A DNA stretch of 64,000 nt, from assembly GCF_002913045.1 (NCBI RefSeq), contig NZ_PPAF01000008.1, positions 1-64,000 on the forward strand. Reading direction: 5' to 3'. Below are positions 53,823 through 64,000 of this stretch, piece after piece (the first letter of the stretch is position 1; each line of letters starts with the position of its first letter). The notes beneath the pieces were generated by a model. It worked only from the letters and a program-made list of their open reading frames with translations, was not told the origin of the DNA and ran no database searches. The position numbers and the translations under genes are program-made. Origin of the DNA: Campylobacter concisus. Lineage in GTDB: Bacteria > Campylobacterota > Campylobacteria > Campylobacterales > Campylobacteraceae.

Positions 53823-55258
53823 CTATTTTTTGCAAAATATCCGTCAATGCCGTTTGCAATGCCATTTGCAAGAGCGTTTTGATAGGCATCATTAAAGAGC
53901 TTTTCACCCTCGACTGGATGCGTGATATAGCCGATCTCAACAAGAACTGCTGGCATAAGAGCGCCTACAAGCACCCAAAACGGCGCCTCTCTCACACTGC
54001 CATCACTTGCAGCATAGACCTTTCTAGCACTTGCTAAAATTTCTTTTTGGATATCGATGCCAAGCTTATTTGACGCGATAATCTTCTCGCGGTTTAGCAC
54101 GTTTAAAAACGTCTGCTGCGAAAAGTAGTTCATCTCTTCGATATCTGATTTGTTCTCAAGCGCAGCCGCGTTTTTACTACGTTCACTTCTTGCAGGCGAT
54201 AAGAAAAATGTCTCAATGCCGTGCATGCTCTTTGCCTTTGTGGCATTTGGAGCAGCATTTGCGTGAATGGAAACAAAAAGATCGGCCATCTTATCATTTG
54301 CAAATTTTGTTCTTGTTCTTAAATTTATAAAGACATCGGTTGACCTGGTAAAATAGACCTTGTAACCACGCGCTTTTAATATGTCGCCAAGTTTTTTGGC
54401 CACGCCTAAAACGGCTGTTTTTTCTTGCAGTTTGCCATTTACCGCGCCAGGGTCTGTGCCACCATGTCCTGGATCGATGACGATCGTTTTGTTGCGTGAA
54501 AATTTACCAGTCGCAACTGGTGGCAAAGGTGCTGCCACTGGCTCGCTTTGTGCGGGCTGTGGCTTTAAATTTGGCTCAGGCTCTTTGTGTGGCACTTCTT
54601 CGTTTTTGTTTTTAGTTTTATGAAGTGGTGCTTTTACATTTTCGTTTGAGATAAAATTTTGAGCGCTGATTACAAGCAGATCGCCTGTCGCATTTGCTTT
54701 TATAGTCTTTTGGATCTTATCAGAAAAAATAACTCTAACAGTGTTTTTATCATACTGCGAGATATGAATATAATCAGATATAAAATTTTTATAAGTTAGC
54801 GGATTGCCATTTAGTCTACCATCAATATCCATAATGTTTTTATATGTATTTTGCTGCTTTAAAAAGGATGTTTTTAATTTTGCAGTATCAATTTTTGTAT
54901 TAAACTTAAGCACTAAAGTGTCATTTACCTTTGTAGCACTAAGTAGCGTCAGAGCAGCACTAGGCGTACTGGCACTCTTTACGCCATTTAGTGCATTTAG
55001 ATCTTTTACATACCCACTTGAGTCAAAACCAAGCGATTTTGAGCTGGTTATGAGTCTTGTGAGTGCTTGTTTTTTTATATTTTTGTCATTCTTTATGATC
55101 GCGTCGACATAGATATCTTTTATATCGTTGTGAAATTTGATCTTTGCACTTCTGCTTGAGCTGGCAAAATTTTTATCAAATTTTGCAAATATATCTGAAT
55201 TTGTCGCAGCAAAAAGGAAATTACAAACAATAAAAAAGAGGATTATCGCTCGTTTCAT
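53819..55258 (-). CDS. amiA: N-acetylmuramoyl-L-alanine amidase (AMIN + Amidase_3)
   Basis: The 479-residue periplasmic amidase cleaves the stem peptide from glycan, needed for daughter-cell separation. Signal peptide 1-17; an AMIN-like domain (about 95-200), a proline-rich linker (about 220-250), then Amidase_3 (about 255-475). Zinc ligands: His in VIDPGHGGTDPG, Glu in LQEKTA, His in SIHANA; catalytic Glu in VEIGYITHP. A segment of about 45 residues between the last histidine and the catalytic Glu (SKNAAALENKSDIEE...) matches where E. coli amidases carry an inhibitory helix. Overlaps the downstream and upstream genes by 4 nt. Confidence 0.94.
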   Translation of the reverse strand: MKRAIILFFIVCNFLFAATNSDIFAKFDKNFASSSRSAKIKFHNDIKDIYVDAIIKNDKNIKKQALTRLITSSKSLGFDSSGYVKDLNALNGVKSASTPSAALTLLSATKVNDTLVLKFNTKIDTAKLKTSFLKQQNTYKNIMDIDGRLNGNPLTYKNFISDYIHISQYDKNTVRVIFSDKIQKTIKANATGDLLVISAQNFISNENVKAPLHKTKNKNEEVPHKEPEPNLKPQPAQSEPVAAPLPPVATGKFSRNKTIVIDPGHGGTDPGAVNGKLQEKTAVLGVAKKLGDILKARGYKVYFTRSTDVFINLRTRTKFANDKMADLFVSIHANAAPNATKAKSMHGIETFFLSPARSERSKNAAALENKSDIEEMNYFSQQTFLNVLNREKIIASNKLGIDIQKEILASARKVYAASDGSVREAPFWVLVGALMPAVLVEIGYITHPVEGEKLFNDAYQNALANGIANGIDGYFAKNR

Positions 55259-56346
55259 TCACCATGTACCAGCTTGTGCATTAGCTCTTTTACGCTTATT
55301 AGCTCTTTTAGTTTATATCCATTTGCTCCCGTGAAAAATAACCCGGTCTCTTTTTTGCCGCTAAATGAGTCAAACAGCCTATCAGCGATGCAATATCCAA
55401 CCTCTTTAGCACCTTTGCCCCTTTGACAAGGGCTCACGCAGTTGCTTATACACTGAATCTTTGGTCCCATCCTTTTTTCTACCAAATTTATCAAATTTGT
55501 TCTAATCCCACGAGCCGGATAGCCAACTGGACTTTTTATAAGCTCTATGTCCTTTTCCTCGGCTGCTAGTATCACTTCTTTAAAGCCAATATCTGCGTCA
55601 CACTCATGAGTGCCGATAAAGCGTGTGCCCATTTGAACGCCGTCTGCGCCTAGCGATATTGCTTTTTCGATATCATTTTTATCCCAAATTCCACCGGCTG
55701 CAATAAGCGGAAAGTCACCCCACTCTTTTATCTCGGCCTTTACCTGTGGGATTAGATTGAATAACGAAAACTCAGGATCAAGGCACTGCTCGTAAGTAAA
55801 GCCCTGGTGTCCGCCGCTTAGTGGCCCCTCAAGCACGACAGCATCTGGTAAGCGGTCATATCTTTGTAGCCAACGTTTACAGATGATCTTTAGTGCTTTT
55901 GCACTTGAGATAATAGGAACTAGTGCAACCTCTTTAAAATTTTGTGTAAATTCTGGCAAATTCGTAGGTAGTCCAGCACCTGACACGATGATATTTATAC
56001 CGGCTTCACAAGCATCTTTTACCACTCTTGCGTAGTCATTTGCAGCGTACATTATATTTACGCCAAGTGGCAAATCTCCACAAATTTTTCGGGCATTCTC
56101 AATAATTGCTCTAAGCCCTCTTGTAGAGTAGAAATTTTCACTTCCAAATGGCTTTGCGTTAAGCTCTTTATCTATAAATTTTCTATTTTCATAATATCCA
56201 GTACCAACTGAGCTGATTATCCCAAGACCGCCTTCTAAGCTTACATTACCAGCTAGTTTGTCCCAGCTGATACCAAGTCCCATACCGCCTTGAAATATCG
56301 GATACTTTATCTCATATTTTCCTATTTTTAATGGCTTTAACTCCAT
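55255..56346 (-). CDS. nitronate monooxygenase / 2-nitropropane dioxygenase family flavoprotein
   Basis: The 363-residue FMN TIM-barrel protein has IFQGGMGLGISWDKLAG at the N-terminus, ISGAGLP-like VSGAGLPTNLP, the GGHQGF loop, and AAGGIWDKNDIEKAISLGADGVQMGTRFIG at the phosphate site. A C-terminal cysteine cluster (CISNCVSPCQRGKG ... GYCIADRL) is characteristic of this subgroup. FabK enoyl reductases are relatives, so the substrate is not certain. Adjacent to tyrS with no gap. Confidence 0.88.
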   Translation of the reverse strand: MELKPLKIGKYEIKYPIFQGGMGLGISWDKLAGNVSLEGGLGIISSVGTGYYENRKFIDKELNAKPFGSENFYSTRGLRAIIENARKICGDLPLGVNIMYAANDYARVVKDACEAGINIIVSGAGLPTNLPEFTQNFKEVALVPIISSAKALKIICKRWLQRYDRLPDAVVLEGPLSGGHQGFTYEQCLDPEFSLFNLIPQVKAEIKEWGDFPLIAAGGIWDKNDIEKAISLGADGVQMGTRFIGTHECDADIGFKEVILAAEEKDIELIKSPVGYPARGIRTNLINLVEKRMGPKIQCISNCVSPCQRGKGAKEVGYCIADRLFDSFSGKKETGLFFTGANGYKLKELISVKELMHKLVHGE

Positions 56347-57552
56347 CTATTCAACCTTTACTTTTGCAAATTTACGCTTTCCGACTTGCAAGATATATTC
56401 ACCTGTCTCTAATTTTAACTGCTCATCACTAATCTTTTCTTGATTAATGCTAACCGCATTTGCCTTTATGTCACGTCTTGCTTGAGAATTTGACTCACTT
56501 AGCTCACACTGCGATAAAGCTTCCACTATCCACGCTGGTGCTTTTAGGCTAAATTCTTTGATATCAGTTGGGAGCTGATTTTGAGAGTGCACGCTATTAA
56601 ACTCAGCCATTGCAGCCTTTGCAGCCTCCTCGCCGTGATACCTTGATGTTATCTCGTAAGCAAGATCCTCTTTTGCTTTTTTTGGATGATACTTGCCGTT
56701 TTTTACATCGTTCATTAAATTTTCTATCTCGCCAAGGCTTTTTGTACTTAAAAGCTCATACCAACGCCACATTAGCTCATCGCTTATACTAAGCGTTTTT
56801 GCAAACATATCATTTGCATTTTCGGTTACGCCGATGTAGTTTCCAAGACTTTTGCTCATCTTATTTACACCATCAAGCCCTTCAAGAAGTGGCATCATGA
56901 TGACAGCTTGCTCTTTGCCAACATTATATGTTCGCTGTAAGGTTCTACCCATTAGAAGGTTAAATTTCTGATCCGTACCGCCCATCTCGATGTCGCACTT
57001 CATCGCAACGCTATCATAACCTTGAAGAAGTGGATACATAAATTCAGAAATTGAAATTGGACTGCCAGATTTTATCCTTTTTTCAAAATCATCGCGCTCT
57101 AACATTCTAGCGACTGAAAATGTGCTAGTTAGTTCTATCATTCCAGCAGCTCCAAGCTCATTTGACCATTTTGAGTTAAACATTATCACGGTCTTTTTTG
57201 GATCTAAAATTTTAAAAACTTGCTCTTCATAGGTTTTAGCGTTTTTTAAAACCGTCTCTTGATCTAGCTTCTTTCTAGTTACTGATTTACCGGTTGGATC
57301 GCCTATTTGAGCAGTGAAGTCGCCTATTAAAAACTGTACGATCGCGCCATGTTTTTGAAGCAAAGCCATCTTGCTTAAAACGACTGTGTGTCCTAAGTGA
57401 AGGTCTGGAGCAGTTGGATCAAAACCAGCCTTTACATAGAAATTTTCACCTTTTTCATAATAGTTTTTTATTAAATTCTCAACTCTTTCAAAGTCAATAA
57501 TCTCGGCAACACCGCGTTTTATCTCTTGTAAAATTTCAGCTATATCTTGCAT
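56347..57552 (-). CDS. tyrS: tyrosyl-tRNA synthetase
   Basis: The 401-residue class I synthetase has a HIGH-like motif in [34 protein letters not shown] in [12 protein letters not shown], and a C-terminal S4-like domain (about 340-401). This is the TyrRS type with LHLGH spelling found in many proteobacteria. I start at ATG 57552, behind AGGAG; a longer frame with 14 extra residues overlaps spoT and has no ribosome site. Confidence 0.95.
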   Translation of the reverse strand: MQDIAEILQEIKRGVAEIIDFERVENLIKNYYEKGENFYVKAGFDPTAPDLHLGHTVVLSKMALLQKHGAIVQFLIGDFTAQIGDPTGKSVTRKKLDQETVLKNAKTYEEQVFKILDPKKTVIMFNSKWSNELGAAGMIELTSTFSVARMLERDDFEKRIKSGSPISISEFMYPLLQGYDSVAMKCDIEMGGTDQKFNLLMGRTLQRTYNVGKEQAVIMMPLLEGLDGVNKMSKSLGNYIGVTENANDMFAKTLSISDELMWRWYELLSTKSLGEIENLMNDVKNGKYHPKKAKEDLAYEITSRYHGEEAAKAAMAEFNSVHSQNQLPTDIKEFSLKAPAWIVEALSQCELSESNSQARRDIKANAVSINQEKISDEQLKLETGEYILQVGKRKFAKVKVE

Positions 57553-57562
57553 TATCTTTCTC

Positions 57563-59752
57563 CTAGTTATGGTATGGATCGCTTTGCGAAACAAAATCTA
57601 TAATCTTATATCTATCTTTGATCTTCTCTCTTAGCTCGTTTGCATCGATGTTTTCAGCTATCTCAACACTTATCTCAAATGTATCGCCGCTAAGGTCATT
57701 TGCTTCATTTAGCGAGATTGTAGCCAAATTTACATCTAGTCTAGCAAGATATGTTAAAAATTCAGCCAACGCGCCTTTTCGGTTCTCAAGATTTAATAAA
57801 ATTTTATATCTATGTGGGGCATTTCTAGTCCATTTGACAAAGATGATTTCATTGCCCTTATCCATAAGCTTTCCAGCACGCTCACAAAGTTTGTGGTGCA
57901 CTGTCACATTGTGCCCATTTTTAAAGCCAACTATACTATCGCCTCTTTTTGGATTACAACAATAGTCAAACTCGACATTTGAAATTTTATGATTTGAATA
58001 GATTACGATATTTTCAAATTTTTGCTTTTTAACCTGATATTTATCGCCCAAAGAGATCATAAAAGGACGCTCTTTTTTTATATACTTTTTAAGCATATTT
58101 ACGACCTCTTGCAAAAAATCGCTTTCAGTTGCAGCACGAAAAACTTTTTTGCCTAAATTTTCATGCTCTATCCAGTCTAAAATTCTATCTTTAGAAACGC
58201 CAAAAACTGACTTTAAAATATCAACTGCGATTTTATAATTTATATCTTTTATCTTTTGCTTGCAGTATGTCCTTATCGTAGCTCTTGCTTTACCAGTTCG
58301 AACGCTATTTATCCACGAACAGCGAAATTTTGCCTCTTCACCAGTTACGATCCTTACAATATCGCCGTTTTTTAGCTCTGTTAAAAGTGGCATTCTGACG
58401 CGATTTATATAAGCTTCTTTTGCGTAAAGTCCGATCTCTGTGTGAATCTCATAAGCATAATCAAGTGCAGTAGCCCCACGTGGAAGCGTAAAAACTTCAC
58501 CTTTTGGCGAATAGACCGCAATATCTTCTATATAAAGACTATCTTTTGCATATTCATAAAGCTCTTCGACGTTACTTTCAGCTTCATTATTTTGCATACC
58601 AATGTCGTTTAGCCAGTCAAGTTTTGGATTAAGTAAACTGCCCTCGCCGTTTTTGTATTTCCAGTGAGCTGCGACACCGTATTCGGCGGTTTTGTGCATA
58701 TCGTAAGTACGAACTTGTGCCTCAAAAATACTCTTATTATCAAAAATAGTTGTATGTATCGTTTGATAGCCATTTTGCTTTGGAAGTGCAATATAATCCT
58801 TAAATCTCGAAATAAGAGGATTAAAATTTATATGCAAATTTCCAAGCGCAAGATAGCAATCAAGCGGTTTTTGCACAAGAATTCTAATAGCAAGCAAATC
58901 AAGCACCTCTTCAATCGAAATACCTTTTCTTTGCATTTTTAAATAAATCGAATAGTAATGCTTTATACGTTTTTGAATCTCGAAAGTACCCTCAATAAAG
59001 CCATTTTCAAGCAAAATTTGATTTACTTTCTCGTAAAAAGCATTTAGCTTAAGGCTAAGCTGCTGTTTATTTTTATTTAAAAAGCTATCGATCTTGGCGT
59101 ATTCTTCTGGCATCGCATATTTAAAGCTTAGATCTTCAAGTATATTTTTAATCGATGAAATTCCAAGCCTATGAGCGATCGGAGCATAGACCATAAGCGT
59201 CTCTTCAGCAATACGTTTTTGTTTTTCTACTTTTAATGCATCAAGGGTTAGCATATTATGAAGTCTATCACAAAGCTTAACCACAAGAACTCTAACATCT
59301 TCAATGGAGATTAGAAGCATTTTTCTAAAGGTTAGTGCCGAACTTGCTAGTTTTTCGTTACTACTTGAGCTTGCAAGCTTGTTTTCTCTTATAGCAACTA
59401 TCTTTGTAAGCCCCTCAACCAGCTTTGCCACTTCATCGCCAAATTCAGCCTGGACTTCACTAAGCGTAACTTCAGTATCTTCAACTACATCGTGAAGTAG
59501 TGCAGCTATGACCATGCTCTCATCTCCACCCATATTTGCTACTATTGATGCTACCAATATTGGATGGATTGCGTATGGCTCGCCACTTTTGCGGTATTGA
59601 CCGGCATGAGATGTGACACAGCTATCTATAGCTTTATCTAATTTCTCGCTTCGTTCGCAAAGAGAAAAGAGCAGCGTTATAGCTTCTGAAACATTTTTAC
59701 AAGGTAAAATTTGTTCTATTAGCTGCTCTAAAAAAAGACTATTTTCCTTCAA
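57563..59752 (-). CDS. spoT: bifunctional (p)ppGpp synthetase/hydrolase (RelA/SpoT homologue)
   Basis: The 729-residue protein controls the stringent response. HD hydrolase domain (about 45-200) with [19 protein letters not shown] and [11 protein letters not shown]; synthetase domain (about 245-360) with [16 protein letters not shown] and ALGNLH; TGS domain near 405-465; C-terminal ACT domain (about 650-725). Both catalytic halves look intact, so it is the single long Rsh of the organism type. Start TTG 59752 with GAGG upstream; it overlaps rpoZ by 14 nt. Confidence 0.95.
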   Translation of the reverse strand: MKENSLFLEQLIEQILPCKNVSEAITLLFSLCERSEKLDKAIDSCVTSHAGQYRKSGEPYAIHPILVASIVANMGGDESMVIAALLHDVVEDTEVTLSEVQAEFGDEVAKLVEGLTKIVAIRENKLASSSSNEKLASSALTFRKMLLISIEDVRVLVVKLCDRLHNMLTLDALKVEKQKRIAEETLMVYAPIAHRLGISSIKNILEDLSFKYAMPEEYAKIDSFLNKNKQQLSLKLNAFYEKVNQILLENGFIEGTFEIQKRIKHYYSIYLKMQRKGISIEEVLDLLAIRILVQKPLDCYLALGNLHINFNPLISRFKDYIALPKQNGYQTIHTTIFDNKSIFEAQVRTYDMHKTAEYGVAAHWKYKNGEGSLLNPKLDWLNDIGMQNNEAESNVEELYEYAKDSLYIEDIAVYSPKGEVFTLPRGATALDYAYEIHTEIGLYAKEAYINRVRMPLLTELKNGDIVRIVTGEEAKFRCSWINSVRTGKARATIRTYCKQKIKDINYKIAVDILKSVFGVSKDRILDWIEHENLGKKVFRAATESDFLQEVVNMLKKYIKKERPFMISLGDKYQVKKQKFENIVIYSNHKISNVEFDYCCNPKRGDSIVGFKNGHNVTVHHKLCERAGKLMDKGNEIIFVKWTRNAPHRYKILLNLENRKGALAEFLTYLARLDVNLATISLNEANDLSGDTFEISVEIAENIDANELREKIKDRYKIIDFVSQSDPYHN

Positions 59753-59954
59753 CTATTGCCTCTAAGCCTATTTTGCCCTCAGCTACTTCAAGTAGCGCAA
59801 TGTCAGCAAATTTCATCTTTGAAGTATCGGCTTCTACAAGCACTACTGCTCCATTTGCTAGTGCTTCTGCACGCTTTGCTACGATAAGTGAAAGTTTATA
59901 TCTATCATCACCAACCTGTTTTAACGCTCTTGCTGTTATTTGTTCTGTTCTCAT
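59739..59954 (-). CDS. rpoZ: RNA polymerase omega subunit
   Basis: The 71-residue protein has the omega signature: ARALKQVGDDRYKLSLIVAKRAEALA. It helps assemble and stabilise RNA polymerase and in many bacteria forms part of the ppGpp site; the rpoZ-spoT order is widely conserved. ATG after AAAAGGAT. Confidence 0.95.
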   Translation of the reverse strand: MRTEQITARALKQVGDDRYKLSLIVAKRAEALANGAVVLVEADTSKMKFADIALLEVAEGKIGLEAIVEGK

Positions 59955-59972
59955 ATTTATCCTTTTTAAAAT

Positions 59973-60707
<735 letters not shown>

Positions 60708-60762
60708 TCACGCATTCTAGCCAAAAAGGCTTTAAATTTAGTTAATAGCACTTGCAAAGCGG

Positions 60763-61983
60763 CTATTTTGAGATCATCTCAAGTGGATCGATGTGGTAGT
60801 TTCTTTGCGTCACTTCAAAGGTTAGATCACTTCTAACTCGGCCTATAACGTAGCCTTTTTGCACAACTGAGCCGACTTTTACGGTTGGTGCAATTTGACT
60901 TAGGTGAGCGTAGATCGTGTGGATGCCATTTTCGTTTTCTATAATGACTACATTTTCAAGCATTGGAGTTGCTTTTGCAAAGACCACTTTACCATTTAGC
61001 ACGCTTTTGACCTTGGCATCTGGCGTGGTTGAGCGAAGTATGACTGACTCGTTAAAAATTTTGATGTTATATATTGGATCTACATAGTTACCAAATTTTT
61101 GCTTTACAGTGTAGCTATCAAGAGGAGCGATTGTCTTTGCACCTGAATATTTTTTAACTGAGCTTGTTTGATAGCCTCCACCCATTGGCTGGCTTTTTTC
61201 GCCTTTTTTACCACCTTTGCTTGTGGCTGCTTTTTCTTGTTTTTCTCTAGCAGCACGTGCGGCTTCATCTTCTTGTTTTTGCATGATAGCAAGCTGCTCC
61301 AGCGTCTTTCTTAGCTCATCTTGCTGAGCTTGAAGCTTGGCTAGCTTTTTGCTGTAAATTTCCTTATCACGTTTTAGTCCGTTTATAGTATTTTTCTGCG
61401 TACTCTCTAAATTTTGCAAGTCACTTTGCTTGCGTCTATAGTTTTTGATGCTTGAGTTTATCTCGTTTATTTTGTTTGATTTATTTTTTATCTTTTCGAT
61501 CGTATCTTCATAGTTCTGGCTAAGTCTTTTAAAATCCTCTTTTGCAATAGCATTTAGCTTGGTTAAAATTTGAGATGAGATGATGCTCTCCTCGCTTTGC
61601 TTGTCCTCAGTTGCAGACATCAAAAGATCAAACGACAAATCTTCTGCGATGATCCTTATCATATTTTGCTCAAGCTCTTTTTGTGTGCGCTCTAGCTCTT
61701 TGTTTTGCTTAGTTAGATCATCAAGCTCAAGAAGTGCCTTTGAAGCATTTGTTTCAAGGACTGAAATTTGACCCTTTAAATTTGTGATATCGCCACTTAT
61801 ACCGCGAAGTTTTTTCTCGCCATTTACGATATCACCAGCCAAATCATCTAACTTTTTACTAAGCTGCTCGCTCATCGCTTGACTCGATCTTAGCGAGTTT
61901 TTGGAGTCTTTGATCTTCTCTTTGGTATTTGACGCAAAAGCTAAGCTAAAAGCTAGCAAAAATGTAAAAATTCCTTTTCTCAT
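60763..61983 (-). CDS. EnvC-like murein hydrolase activator with degenerate LytM domain
   Basis: The 406-residue periplasmic protein has a signal peptide (1-17), a long coiled coil (about 20-245), an Ala/Lys/Glu-rich linker, and a C-terminal M23/LytM domain (about 290-406). In the LytM domain the zinc-site residues are missing: the HxxxD region reads YNIKIFNE and the final HLHFEV equivalent reads SDLTFEV; only the His in YAHLS remains. It therefore should not cut murein but could activate an amidase, like E. coli EnvC. It is coupled to ftsX by a 4-nt overlap, which supports that role. Confidence 0.88.
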   Translation of the reverse strand: MRKGIFTFLLAFSLAFASNTKEKIKDSKNSLRSSQAMSEQLSKKLDDLAGDIVNGEKKLRGISGDITNLKGQISVLETNASKALLELDDLTKQNKELERTQKELEQNMIRIIAEDLSFDLLMSATEDKQSEESIISSQILTKLNAIAKEDFKRLSQNYEDTIEKIKNKSNKINEINSSIKNYRRKQSDLQNLESTQKNTINGLKRDKEIYSKKLAKLQAQQDELRKTLEQLAIMQKQEDEAARAAREKQEKAATSKGGKKGEKSQPMGGGYQTSSVKKYSGAKTIAPLDSYTVKQKFGNYVDPIYNIKIFNESVILRSTTPDAKVKSVLNGKVVFAKATPMLENVVIIENENGIHTIYAHLSQIAPTVKVGSVVQKGYVIGRVRSDLTFEVTQRNYHIDPLEMISK

Positions 61984-62795
61984 ATCGTGCTTTTTCTAGC
62001 CTTGCTCATCACCAAACTAACAGCAAAAATGCTTAAAAACATAGCCACGCCAAATAAAATAAAAATATCCCTTGAAGGATCAAGGCTAGGCAAAACTACA
62101 TCGATGCTTGCAGCATTTTCTCTAAAAATTTCAATACTAGGCAAGAAAAAGAAAAATGCACCGACTGCAACGGTAGCAACTAGGCTATCAACCATAGCCG
62201 ATTTGTAAAGCATGGCTGATTTTAGCCAAAATGGTGCTCCAAAAAGCGTCATGATCTCGATACGCTCCCTATGCTCAAACAGCCAAATTTTAGCCTGCTT
62301 TAGCATAAGCATAAGTCCAACAACACAAAGTATCGCCATAAAAGCATACGATATGCTTTTTGCTAAATTTAGCATTTTAAAGACCTTGTCATGAGTCTTT
62401 GAAAATGTCTCGACCTTTGTGATGCCATCAAATTTTAAAAGTTTTTGCTTTAGCTCATCCATGTACTGCGGTGTCGGAAATTCGCTAAGTTTTAGTGAGT
62501 AAAATTTAGGTAGCGCATTTTGCAGTATGGATAAATTTTTAGCAGAGATGTCATTTGATAGGCGGTCGATTATTTTTTGCGGACTTAGTGGCTCGAGGCT
62601 AGATAGATTGCTAACCACCGGCTTTAAAATAGCATCACTAAGCTCTTTACTTGAAACTATGACGATGTTGTAGTCATTTCCCATGAGTCTTTCATAATCT
62701 CTCACAATCTTATCGGCAGTTAGACTAAACTGCACTGAAAACAAAAGCGCGATCAGCGGCAGGATGAATCCAAGATGATTTTTAAGCGATCTCAT
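61980..62795 (-). CDS. ftsX: cell division ABC-type membrane protein FtsX
   Basis: The 271-residue protein has the FtsX/MacB-like layout: a first helix at about 6-28, a periplasmic loop of roughly 120 residues, then three helices (about 155-175, 205-228, 240-262). It transmits FtsE ATPase cycles to the periplasmic EnvC-like partner. I start at ATG 62795, since GGAGG lies 7 nt before it; an ATG four codons upstream has that site inside its own codons. It starts 14 nt before the ftsE stop. Confidence 0.92.
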   Translation of the reverse strand: MRSLKNHLGFILPLIALLFSVQFSLTADKIVRDYERLMGNDYNIVIVSSKELSDAILKPVVSNLSSLEPLSPQKIIDRLSNDISAKNLSILQNALPKFYSLKLSEFPTPQYMDELKQKLLKFDGITKVETFSKTHDKVFKMLNLAKSISYAFMAILCVVGLMLMLKQAKIWLFEHRERIEIMTLFGAPFWLKSAMLYKSAMVDSLVATVAVGAFFFFLPSIEIFRENAASIDVVLPSLDPSRDIFILFGVAMFLSIFAVSLVMSKARKSTI

Positions 62796-63453
62796 GTACG
62801 CCTCCATTTTCTATGACGAAGTGGCGGTATGGGATACGAAGTGTCGATGGGATATGGTGCGTGACAACTACCACGCTCGTGCCTAAAAATTCCCTAGCTG
62901 ATTTTAAAAGTGACCAGATGACGTCGCTTGAGTATTCGTCTAAATTTCCAGTTGGCTCGTCGCATAAGAGCAAATTTGGATTGTGCGCTAGAGCTCTTGC
63001 CATGGCAACTCTTTGCTGCTCACCACCACTTAGCTCACGAGGATATTTATCGGCTTTATGAAGCATATTTACATGTTTTAAAAGTTTAGCCACTTGCTTT
63101 TTGCTCACATTTTGATTGATGCCTTTGATGATGAGGGGCAACATAACGTTTCTTTCCACATTCCATTCATTTATCAAACGATAATTTTGAAATATAATGC
63201 CAACTCGCTGCCTAAGCTCACAAAGTCTTTTATCATCGATGTCGTCCATTTGTGTCATGCAGACATTTAGCTCTCCAGCAAGGGGTGAAATTTCTCCGTA
63301 AAATGATTTTAAAAGCGTGCTTTTTCCACTTCCACTCTTGCCTGTGATAAAGACAAAATCATTTGCATAAATATCTAAATTGACACTATTAATTACAATT
63401 TCATCGCGTTCATAAGCTAGGCTCAAATTTCTTGCACTAATTATCTCTTGCAT
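62782..63453 (-). CDS. ftsE: cell division ATP-binding protein FtsE
   Basis: The 223-residue ABC ATPase has Walker A GKSGSGKST, signature LSGGEQQRVAMARALAH, Walker B LLLCDEPTGNLDE and H-loop VTHHI. It works with FtsX at the division site. Overlaps trmB by 17 nt and ftsX by 14 nt. Confidence 0.94.
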   Translation of the reverse strand: MQEIISARNLSLAYERDEIVINSVNLDIYANDFVFITGKSGSGKSTLLKSFYGEISPLAGELNVCMTQMDDIDDKRLCELRQRVGIIFQNYRLINEWNVERNVMLPLIIKGINQNVSKKQVAKLLKHVNMLHKADKYPRELSGGEQQRVAMARALAHNPNLLLCDEPTGNLDEYSSDVIWSLLKSAREFLGTSVVVVTHHIPSTLRIPYRHFVIENGGVHEIA

Positions 63454-64000
63454 CAGCCAAATACTCCTTCAAAAGCTCGTGTGCAGCTAAATTCTCACGA
63501 ATTAAGATCGGTTTTTTTATAAAATATTCGCTTTTTTCATCGCTTATTTTGATAAAACATTGCTCAGGTTTATTAAATGCTCCAAAAGCAACTTTTAGCA
63601 AAATTTCACCTTCGTTTATGGTGTAAATTTCTTCAAAATGTAAAAAATAATCTTCTTTTTTGATGATAAAATTTTTAAAATTTTTAATGATATTTTTTAC
63701 GCTTGTCTTTTCTTTAAAGCTAAAATCTCCAGCTAAAACACTCTCGCCACTTTCAACCTCGCAAGTATAAACGACATCGTAAATATCCTTATCTTGACGT
63801 CTCCAGCGGTCTTCGTACTTACTAGTTACTTCTAAATTTCTATTTTTGAAAGCTTCTATTTTTGAGTTTGTAGGCTCTAAAAATTTACTCAAGCTAAAGT
63901 CGCAATACTCCTTGCTATCAGTCCTTAGCTCAAATTTACCGCCTACTTTTAGTATCCTCTCGCACTCAAGTGCAAACGCCGATGAGACCACACGTCTATG
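63437..64000 (-). CDS. trmB: tRNA (guanine-N7-)-methyltransferase, 3' part only
   Basis: 187 codons are visible; the 5' end lies beyond the window, and the frame is open through position 64000. The visible part starts HRRVVSSAFALECERILKVGGKFELRTDS, which matches the KxRHxxRR...FL segment and following beta strand of TrmB. The C-terminal extension (about 130 residues, including the FKEKTSVKNI region) is longer than in E. coli TrmB, as is usual in Campylobacter. It modifies G46 of tRNA. Confidence 0.85.
   Translation of the reverse strand, partial: HRRVVSSAFALECERILKVGGKFELRTDSKEYCDFSLSKFLEPTNSKIEAFKNRNLEVTSKYEDRWRRQDKDIYDVVYTCEVESGESVLAGDFSFKEKTSVKNIIKNFKNFIIKKEDYFLHFEEIYTINEGEILLKVAFGAFNKPEQCFIKISDEKSEYFIKKPILIRENLAAHELLKEYLADARDN

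Overview
The window is a dense, AT-rich stretch of the chromosome of an epsilonproteobacterium (Campylobacterota), most likely Campylobacter concisus or a close relative such as C. curvus, C. rectus or C. showae. The genus call rests on several things seen in the sequence. The tmRNA tag reads ANNVNFAPAYAKAA, one residue from the C. jejuni tag as I recall it. RibBA has a decayed RibA half. There is a pair of bacterial dynamin-like GTPases, a Csd4/Pgp1-type peptidoglycan carboxypeptidase, fumarate reductase in the order frdC-frdA-frdB, and a Psr-type Mo enzyme. The species call is inference.

Layout. 1-3131: the end of a tRNA (probably Val), tRNA-Asp, ribB(A), panB, an orphan Hpt phosphotransfer protein and tmRNA. 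3176-9620 (minus strand): a Cache-only sensor, a HIT protein, an AI-2E-family permease, a multi-zinc-ribbon protein, ruvB and a two-component system. 9711-16759 (minus): psrCBA, dcuA and aspA, which together form an anaerobic respiration block (polysulfide or thiosulfate reduction; aspartate to fumarate plus dicarboxylate exchange). 16760-17423 is an AT-rich gene-free gap. 17424-21664 (minus): a YbiT-like ABC-F protein, a DUF1287 protein, pgi and galU. 21791-26841 (plus): a YigZ-like protein, lgt and frdCAB. 26882-28270 is a degenerate patch with a small membrane ORF, a twice-frameshifted Mrr restriction gene and the tail of a lost gene. 28316-37665 (plus): cdsA, dxr, uraA, pgp1, tsaD and the dynamin pair. 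37714-40167 (minus): a TorA-type reductase. 40329-41815 (plus): three small or unknown genes, the last behind a sigma-28-like promoter. 41984-50257 (minus): an M16 protease, two amino-acid binding proteins, a NIT-domain chemoreceptor and an amino-acid ABC transporter. 50408-51895: putP. 51954-64000 (minus): a tightly packed core cluster trmB-ftsE-ftsX-envC-pyrH-rpoZ-spoT-tyrS-nmo-amiA-mnmC.

How the genes work together. FrdCAB, PsrABC, TorA, AspA and DcuA describe a cell that respires fumarate, polysulfide/thiosulfate and N- or S-oxides. FtsEX, a catalytically dead EnvC-like LytM protein and an AMIN-type amidase look like a complete daughter-cell separation module within one cluster. Pgp1 and the DUF1287 protein add further envelope functions.

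I did not find a CRISPR array, prophage, transposase or an obviously new multi-gene defence system. The best leads are a GC-rich mosaic segment inside frdA, the decayed restriction locus with an unrecognised gene tail beside it, an unknown gene with a near-consensus flagellar (FliA) promoter, and mutually exclusive hairpins ahead of frdC.
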